From Tepidimonas aquatica (GTDB lineage Bacteria > Pseudomonadota > Gammaproteobacteria > Burkholderiales > Burkholderiaceae_C): DNA of 43,078 nucleotides. The stretch covers positions 1 through 43,078 of the forward strand of contig NZ_VJNA01000023.1 of assembly GCF_007556585.1 (NCBI RefSeq), in the 5' to 3' direction. Positions 38,338 to 43,078 of this stretch are shown here, piece after piece. The notes under the pieces are model-generated. The model saw only the letters and a program-made list of their open reading frames with translations. It was not told where the DNA came from and made no database searches. The stretch's first letter is position 1, and every line of letters begins with the position of its first letter. The position numbers were made by a program, and so were the translations under genes.

Positions 38338-39945
38338 CTATTGTCGCAGCCTCACCTCGGCCACCTGGTCGATGCCCACCGTGTGCAGCAGCAAGCCGAC
38401 CAGCGGCGCTACGCCATGCCACTCGGTGCGCACGCCACGCGCGCGTGCCGCGAGCAGCCATTGCAGCAAGGCGCCCACCGCCGCAAAGTCCAACCGGCGC
38501 AAGCCTTGCGCGTCGATGTGCAGCAGCGGCACGGTGTCGCCGGCGGCGGCCTCGTGGCGCAGCAGCGCGTCGTCCAGCCGCGCCAGCACCGGCCCGATGT
38601 CGCCGCACAGCACGCCCTCCAGCGCCACGGTGGTCGGGGTCGGGATGGACGCTGGCTGCGACGGCACCCAATCGGCCAGCGCCGTGGCCATGGCGGGGAA
38701 ATCGTGCTCGTCCGCCGCCTCCACCGGCACCGGCACCGGCTCCGCCACGGCCACCGGCGCTACGGCCGCCGGCTCCGGCAGCGCCTGCACCTCCACCACC
38801 AGGGCGCGCGGCGCCTGCCACGGTGGCAGCACCAGGCCCGCGGTGGCGTAGGCGTCCAGCGCCACCAGCTCGTACGAAGCGCGCCGGTCCAGCAACCGCA
38901 GCGCCGCCAGCCGCAGCCGCCACCACATCGGTTCCACGTCCGCCCGGCCGGAAGGCGTGGCCTCTTTGAGACGGCGCAGCAGCACGCCAGTGCCGGCCAT
39001 CGTCAGCACGCGCGGCTCGTCGGCCCAGCGCTGCCAGCACGGCAGCAACACGGCCGCCGCCGCGGCGTCGATGGTTTCGAGCGCGCGCCAATCCAGCCCG
39101 TCGGGCTCGGCGTGCGTGGCCCATGCCTGCACGTCGTCGGCACGCAACCGGGCTGGGCAGCGCCACACCCGCTGCGGCCCTGGCGTGGCGGGCGTCGCGG
39201 GGACTTGCACCGGCCACGGCAGCACCGGCTGGCCGCAGCGCTGGGCCCACTGCGCGGCCCAGGCGTCGTAGCCCTCGCGGTCGCACAACGCCCACAGCAG
39301 ATCCAGCTTCAGCCGCCCAGCCACACAGGCCAGCAAGGCGTCGTCGCTGCGCTGCAGCATGGTCTGCAAGCCACGCTGCACCACCTCGAAGCGCCCGTTG
39401 GCAAACGCCACCGCCAGCTCGGTCAGCGCCGGGTGCCCAAGCCACGCTTGCATCGCCACGGCGCCACGTGGGTCGGGGTGCACGATGTCGATGGCCAACC
39501 GCGGCACCCGGGCCGCACCGGCCTCGGCGGGGCCGGCCGCACGCTCGGCGGTTGCAGGGGCTGCCTCGTGCGGCGGCGCCGTCGGCACACCCCCCCACTG
39601 CTGGGCCATGTGGGCCTCGATGCGGGCAATCTGCTCCATCGTGCCGCTGCGCGGTGTGGCGGGCAACGGCCAGGCGCTGGCCTGTTCGGTGTCGCCACGT
39701 GGGGGGCGGGGGGGGGCCGGCGCGGCTTCGCCGCGCTGCTGGCGCAGCAGCGCGCGCAGCTCCTGCAGCTCGGCGCGGCGTACCTCGTCGTGGTGGCGAC
39801 GGCGTTGCAGGGCCGCTTGCAAGGCGGCCCGCTCCTCCTGCAAACCGCGCACCTGGCGGGTGCTGTCGCGCCAGCGCCGCCACCAGCGCACCAGCGCCGC
39901 CCACCCGCGCGGCGGGGCGTCAGCACCGGCAACCTTCGGTTCCAT
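38338..39945 (-). CDS. Protein with N-terminal coiled coil and C-terminal STAS-like domain
   Basis: The product has about 535 residues. A Trp/Arg-rich start and a coiled coil (about 30-70) lead to a Pro/Ala-rich linker, a helical middle region, and a C-terminal segment [20 protein letters not shown] followed by [17 protein letters not shown] that resembles STAS domains. STAS domains work in anti-sigma factor antagonists and related switches; here the phosphorylatable Ser/Thr is not evident. ATG 39945 is used, with GTG 39951 possible. It lies in line between dksA and hslV. A C9 tract in the linker could slip. The function is unknown. Confidence 0.75.
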   Translation of the reverse strand: MEPKVAGADAPPRGWAALVRWWRRWRDSTRQVRGLQEERAALQAALQRRRHHDEVRRAELQELRALLRQQRGEAAPAPPRPPRGDTEQASAWPLPATPRSGTMEQIARIEAHMAQQWGGVPTAPPHEAAPATAERAAGPAEAGAARVPRLAIDIVHPDPRGAVAMQAWLGHPALTELAVAFANGRFEVVQRGLQTMLQRSDDALLACVAGRLKLDLLWALCDREGYDAWAAQWAQRCGQPVLPWPVQVPATPATPGPQRVWRCPARLRADDVQAWATHAEPDGLDWRALETIDAAAAAVLLPCWQRWADEPRVLTMAGTGVLLRRLKEATPSGRADVEPMWWRLRLAALRLLDRRASYELVALDAYATAGLVLPPWQAPRALVVEVQALPEPAAVAPVAVAEPVPVPVEAADEHDFPAMATALADWVPSQPASIPTPTTVALEGVLCGDIGPVLARLDDALLRHEAAAGDTVPLLHIDAQGLRRLDFAAVGALLQWLLAARARGVRTEWHGVAPLVGLLLHTVGIDQVAEVRLRQ

Positions 39946-39975
39946 GCCCACCCGGGGGCCGCGCGGCGTGGACCG

Positions 39976-40683
39976 TCAGTCCCCAAACAGTTTTTGCTTC
40001 AGCTCGCGGCGTTGCTGCGCCTCGATCGACAGGCTGGCCGTGGGGCGCGCCAACAGACGGCCCACCCCGATGGGCTCGCCGGTTTCTTCGCAGTAGCCGT
40101 ACTCGCCGCTGTCGATGCGGGCCAAGGCCTGCTCGATCTTTTTGAGCAGCTTGCGCTCGCGGTCACGCGTGCGCAGCTCCAGCGCATGCTCCTCTTCGAT
40201 CGTGGCCCGGTCGGCCGGGTCGGGCACCACCACGGTGTCCTCGCGCAGATGCTCGGTGGTCTCGCCGGCGTTGAGCAGGATGTCGTGCTTGAGCTGCTGC
40301 AGCTTGCGGCGGAAGTACGCCAGCTGCACGTCGTTCATGTACTCCTCGTCCGGCATGGCCAGGATGTCGGCGTCGGTGAGCTGCTCGACGGGAAGCTTTT
40401 TCCAGTTGTCGGCGCGCTTGGGGTCCTTGACCAAAACAGAGGCAGACGGGGCGATGGTGGCGGTCATGGCAGGTTGAGCGGTGTAACTGGCCTTGGCGGC
40501 ACGCGGATCGTGCGTGGGGGTCACGGCCTCGGTGGTTTGGGCATGCATCGCGGCTTGCTGCGCGCGCCGGGTGGCGGCCGCCGAGGGCTTGCGCGCGGCG
40601 CGGGGCGGTGCGGCCGGTTCGGTCGCCGCGGCTGCGGCGGCCGGCTGGGCGGCCTTGGAGGACGACTTGCGTTGGCTCACCAC
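39976..40683 (-). CDS. dksA: RNA polymerase-binding transcription factor DksA, cysteine-poor form
   Basis: The product has 235 residues from GTG 40683, with AGGAG 7 nt upstream. A low-complexity Ala/Lys-rich N-terminus of about 85 residues precedes the family domain (NWKKLPVEQLTDADILAMPD). The coiled-coil tip is VPDPADRATIEEEHALELR with both key Asp. The zinc finger region reads YGYCEETGEPIG and ASLSIEAQ: only the first of four zinc cysteines remains, the others being Thr, Ser and Ala. It acts with ppGpp on RNA polymerase in related bacteria. A shorter start (MTATIAPS) is possible. Confidence 0.95.
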   Translation of the reverse strand: MVSQRKSSSKAAQPAAAAAATEPAAPPRAARKPSAAATRRAQQAAMHAQTTEAVTPTHDPRAAKASYTAQPAMTATIAPSASVLVKDPKRADNWKKLPVEQLTDADILAMPDEEYMNDVQLAYFRRKLQQLKHDILLNAGETTEHLREDTVVVPDPADRATIEEEHALELRTRDRERKLLKKIEQALARIDSGEYGYCEETGEPIGVGRLLARPTASLSIEAQQRRELKQKLFGD

Positions 40684-40776
40684 GATGCATCTCCTCTGCT
40701 GGGGCCGGGCTGGTCACTGAAAGGCCGCCGGCGGCCTCCCTGCCGCCAAACGCCCGCCCGGCTCGAATGGGCGCCG

Positions 40777-40782
40777 ATTGTA
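40777..40782 (-). promoter_or_regulatory. -10 element of dksA
   Basis: TACAAT (40782-40777) would place the start near 40770, with a leader of about 87 nt before the dksA GTG. There is no good -35 at 17 nt; TTGCGC is seen at a 20-nt spacing. The remaining 128-bp gap shows no other feature. Confidence 0.45.
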
Positions 40783-40811
40783 AGCGCAGCGGCGCGCCAT
40801 GCGCGCAAGCG

Positions 40812-41870
40812 TCACACCAGCGACTGCTGCAACCCCTGCTCCAGGATGTCGCGCGGTAGGTCGATGCCGATGAACACCATCTTGCTCTCGCGCTTTTCGC
40901 CCGGCTTCCACATCGGCCCCAGGTCGCTGCCCATCAACTGGTGCACCCCCTGGAAAATGACCTTGCGGTCGGTGCCAGCCATGTGCAGCACGCCCTTGTA
41001 GCGCAACAGCTTGGGCCCCCAGACCTGCACCACCGCGCCCAAAAAATCCTCCAGCTTGCGCGGGTCGAACGCGCGTTCGCTCTTCCACACGAAGCTTTTG
41101 ACGTCGTCGTGGTGGTGGTGCTTGGCGTGACCGTGGGGGTGATGGTGGCCGTGACCGTGGTCGTGCTCGCAGTGACCATGGTCATGGTCGCAGTGGCCGT
41201 GGTCGTGCTCGTCGGCGCGCAAAAAATCCGGGTCGATGTCCAGCTTGGCGTTGAGGTTGAAGCCGCGCAGGTCCAGCACCTTGCTCAGCGGCACGTGGCC
41301 GAAGTGCGCCGTCTCGATCGGGGCGCGCGGGTTCATGGGCTTGAGGCGGTGCACCAGCGCGTCCAGCTCCTCGGACGACACCAAATCGGCTTTGCTGATG
41401 AAGATCTGGTCGGCAAAACCCACCTGGCGGCGCGCTTCCTGCCGCAGGTCCAGCTGCTGCTGGGCGTGCTTGGCGTCCACCAGCGTGATGATCGAGTCCA
41501 GCAGGTAGGTCTCGGCCACCTCGTCGTCCATGAAGAACGTCTGCGCCACCGGCCCGGGGTCGGCCAAGCCGGTGGTCTCGATGATCACGCGGTCGAACGC
41601 CAGCAGCCCCTTGCGCCGCTTGGCCGCCAACAGCGCCAGCGTGCTGCGCAGGTCCTCGCGGATCGTGCAGCACACACAGCCGTTGCTCATCTGCACGATC
41701 TGCTCCTCGGTGTCCGCCACCAGGATGTCGTTGTCGATGTTCTCCGCACCGAACTCGTTTTCGATGACGGCGATGCGCTGCCCATGGGCTTCGGTGAGCA
41801 CGCGCTTGAGCAGCGTGGTTTTGCCCGAGCCCAAAAAGCCGGTCAGAATGGTCGCAGGAATGAGTGCCAT
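40812..41870 (-). CDS. COG0523 (CobW/ZigA-like) metallochaperone GTPase
   Basis: The product has 352 residues of the G3E GTPase family. Walker A is ILTGFLGSGKTTLLKR, the metal-binding CxCC motif is NGCVCCTI, and IIETTGLADPGPV and ISKADLV complete the GTPase site. A His-rich linker at about residues 224-258, with repeats of HDHGH and two Cys, is followed by the CobW C-terminal domain (WKSERAFDPRKLEDFL). Such proteins load zinc, cobalt or nickel onto clients; zinc is the best guess. ATG 41870 comes 6 nt after TACACT; an upstream ATG (41888) is less likely. It precedes dksA on the same strand. Confidence 0.93.
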   Translation of the reverse strand: MALIPATILTGFLGSGKTTLLKRVLTEAHGQRIAVIENEFGAENIDNDILVADTEEQIVQMSNGCVCCTIREDLRSTLALLAAKRRKGLLAFDRVIIETTGLADPGPVAQTFFMDDEVAETYLLDSIITLVDAKHAQQQLDLRQEARRQVGFADQIFISKADLVSSEELDALVHRLKPMNPRAPIETAHFGHVPLSKVLDLRGFNLNAKLDIDPDFLRADEHDHGHCDHDHGHCEHDHGHGHHHPHGHAKHHHHDDVKSFVWKSERAFDPRKLEDFLGAVVQVWGPKLLRYKGVLHMAGTDRKVIFQGVHQLMGSDLGPMWKPGEKRESKMVFIGIDLPRDILEQGLQQSLV

Positions 41871-41876
41871 GTCACC

Positions 41877-41882
41877 AGTGTA
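41877..41882 (-). promoter_or_regulatory. -10-like element of the COG0523 GTPase gene
   Basis: TACACT (41882-41877) ends 6 nt before ATG 41870, predicting a nearly leaderless message. No clear -35 and no recognisable Zur box are seen in the 39-bp gap. Confidence 0.4.
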
Positions 41883-41909
41883 GGGCATGCGTCAAGCGCG
41901 CGCACACCG

Positions 41910-42701
41910 CTACAGCGCGGTGTCGTATTCGATGGTCAACGGCGCGTGGTCTGAAAACCGCTGCGCTTTGTACACCTCGGCACGGCGCGCCAGCGCCGCC
42001 AGCGCCGGCGTGGCCAGGTGGTAGTCGATGCGCCAGCCCACGTTCTTGGCCCACGCTTGGCCGCGGTTGCTCCACCAGGTGTAGCCCTCGCCCTCGGCGT
42101 CGGGGTGCAGGCGGCGGTACACATCCACCCAGCGGCCATCGCCCAGCAGACGCGTCATCCAGGCGCGCTCCTCAGGCAAAAAGCCACTGTTGTTCTGGTT
42201 GCCGCGCCAGTTTTTCAAGTCCTTCTCGGTGTGGGCGATGTTGACGTCGCCACACACCAACGCTTCGCCGCGCGCCGCCAACTGCGCCAACACGGGTTCG
42301 ATCTGGTCCAAAAAACGGTATTTGGCAGCCTGACGCTCGTCGCCCGACGAGCCGCTGGGGAAGTACACGCTGACCACGCTCAGCTTGCGCTGCGGCGTGT
42401 CGAAGCGCAGCTCCAGGTAGCGTCCCTCGTCGTCGAACTCCGGCACCCCGATGCCCACCACCACGTCGCTGGGCTCGTGCCGGGTGTAGATGCCCACGCC
42501 CGAGTAGCCTTTTTTGGCAGCGCAGTGAAAATACCCCCGCAGATCCCCCAGAACCTCGAAGCGGCCGGCCAAGTCGGGCGGCTGAGCCTTGAGCTCCTGC
42601 ACACACAGCACGTCCGGCGCTGCCGCCACGGTCCATGCCGGCAGTCCCTTGCTCACCGCGGAGCGGATGCCGTTGAGGTTGAGAGAGGTCACACGCAACA
42701 T
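41910..42701 (-). CDS. xth: Exodeoxyribonuclease III / AP endonuclease
   Basis: The product has 263 residues and belongs to the exonuclease-endonuclease-phosphatase superfamily, acting in base excision repair. Active-site motifs in order are SLNLNGIRSA (Asn), CVQELKAQ (Glu), VSVYFPSG (Tyr region), CGDVNIAHTEKDLKNW (Asp, Asn), WRIDYHL (Asp) and FSDHAPLTI (Asp, His). ATG 42701 is chosen over an upstream in-frame extension because LRVTSLNLNG is the family start; TACCAT ends 8 nt before it. It is divergent from hsdM. Confidence 0.94.
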   Translation of the reverse strand: MLRVTSLNLNGIRSAVSKGLPAWTVAAAPDVLCVQELKAQPPDLAGRFEVLGDLRGYFHCAAKKGYSGVGIYTRHEPSDVVVGIGVPEFDDEGRYLELRFDTPQRKLSVVSVYFPSGSSGDERQAAKYRFLDQIEPVLAQLAARGEALVCGDVNIAHTEKDLKNWRGNQNNSGFLPEERAWMTRLLGDGRWVDVYRRLHPDAEGEGYTWWSNRGQAWAKNVGWRIDYHLATPALAALARRAEVYKAQRFSDHAPLTIEYDTAL

Positions 42702-42709
42702 GGGGCGCG

Positions 42710-42715
42710 ATGGTA
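42710..42715 (-). promoter_or_regulatory. -10-like element of xth
   Basis: TACCAT (42715-42710) lies 8 nt before the xth ATG; transcription would begin close to the start codon. There is no clear -35. Confidence 0.35.
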
Positions 42716-42720
42716 GCGCA

Positions 42721-42747
42721 TGGGGGCTGGGTAAACTGTTGCCCCCA
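42721..42747. promoter_or_regulatory. Inverted repeat around a possible hsdM promoter
   Basis: TGGGGGC (42721-42727) and GCCCCCA (42741-42747) form a 7-bp inverted repeat. The 13-nt spacer contains TAAACT (42732-42737), a -10-like sequence facing hsdM. The repeat may be an operator; restriction-modification genes are often autoregulated, but no regulator is visible here. Confidence 0.35.
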
Positions 42748-42772
42748 CACGCCCCAAGGGAGCCCCTAGCCG

Positions 42773-43078
<306 letters not shown>

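Noticed and set aside
41085-41220. Possible tandem repeat or CRISPR-like array
   Set aside because: The GTG/CAT-rich repetition encodes the His-rich linker of the COG0523 GTPase and lacks unique spacers.

Overview
The window is GC-rich (about 70% by eye) and densely coded. Its protein sequences and gene order point to a betaproteobacterium of the Burkholderiales, most likely a member of the Comamonadaceae. The pointers are the full division and cell wall (dcw) cluster followed by lpxC, the cobW-dksA-STAS-hslVU run, a cysteine-poor DksA, and both Mpl and MurC. The genus cannot be fixed from this sequence alone.

Layout. (1) 1-3075: the tail of an IS5-type transposase, a 5'-truncated HD-GYP gene directly behind the IS end, and an intact PAS-GGDEF-EAL protein, which together form a cyclic-di-GMP locus damaged by an insertion. 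(2) 3067-6023: a TlpA-like thioredoxin, two conserved proteins of unknown function, and mpl (murein peptide recycling). (3) 6124-8983: aroG, preceded by what looks like a complete ribosome-mediated attenuator, then tldD. (4) 9044-17742: rodA and, divergent from it, a YqiA-type esterase, radA, a phosphatase remnant, yhhQ behind a candidate preQ1-I riboswitch, an RNB-family ribonuclease, a TonB-like protein, mtgA and ruvC. (5) 17762-36217, minus strand: a 58-residue membrane protein, lpxC, and the dcw operon in its classical order mraZ-rsmH-ftsL-ftsI-murE-murF-mraY-murD-ftsW-murG-murC-ddl-ftsQ-ftsA-ftsZ. Nine of its junctions are 4-nt start/stop overlaps. A MraZ-type operator of four AGTGG-like repeats at 10-nt spacing lies on the promoter. 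(6) 36438-42701, minus strand: hslU, hslV, a coiled-coil/STAS-like protein, dksA, a COG0523 metallochaperone GTPase and an exonuclease III. (7) 42773-43078: the start of hsdM, the methyltransferase of a type I restriction-modification system that continues past the window.

How the genes fit together. Most of the window builds the cell envelope: UDP-MurNAc-pentapeptide synthesis (murC-F, ddl, mpl), lipid II (mraY, murG), elongation and division synthases (rodA, mtgA, ftsW, ftsI), divisome assembly (ftsL, Q, A, Z) and lipid A commitment (lpxC). MurE carries the DNPR motif expected for meso-diaminopimelate.

Most notable observations. The aroG leader encodes a 27-residue peptide with an FYFGYFWF run, followed by a decamer that is repeated exactly in the 3' arm of a terminator hairpin. 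A preQ1-I-like pseudoknot sits directly before a queuosine-precursor transporter gene. At eight genes or leader ORFs a TANNAT-like -10 element lies only 6-8 nt before the start codon, which suggests frequent leaderless transcripts. All functional statements rest on reading the translated sequence by eye; no database search was run.
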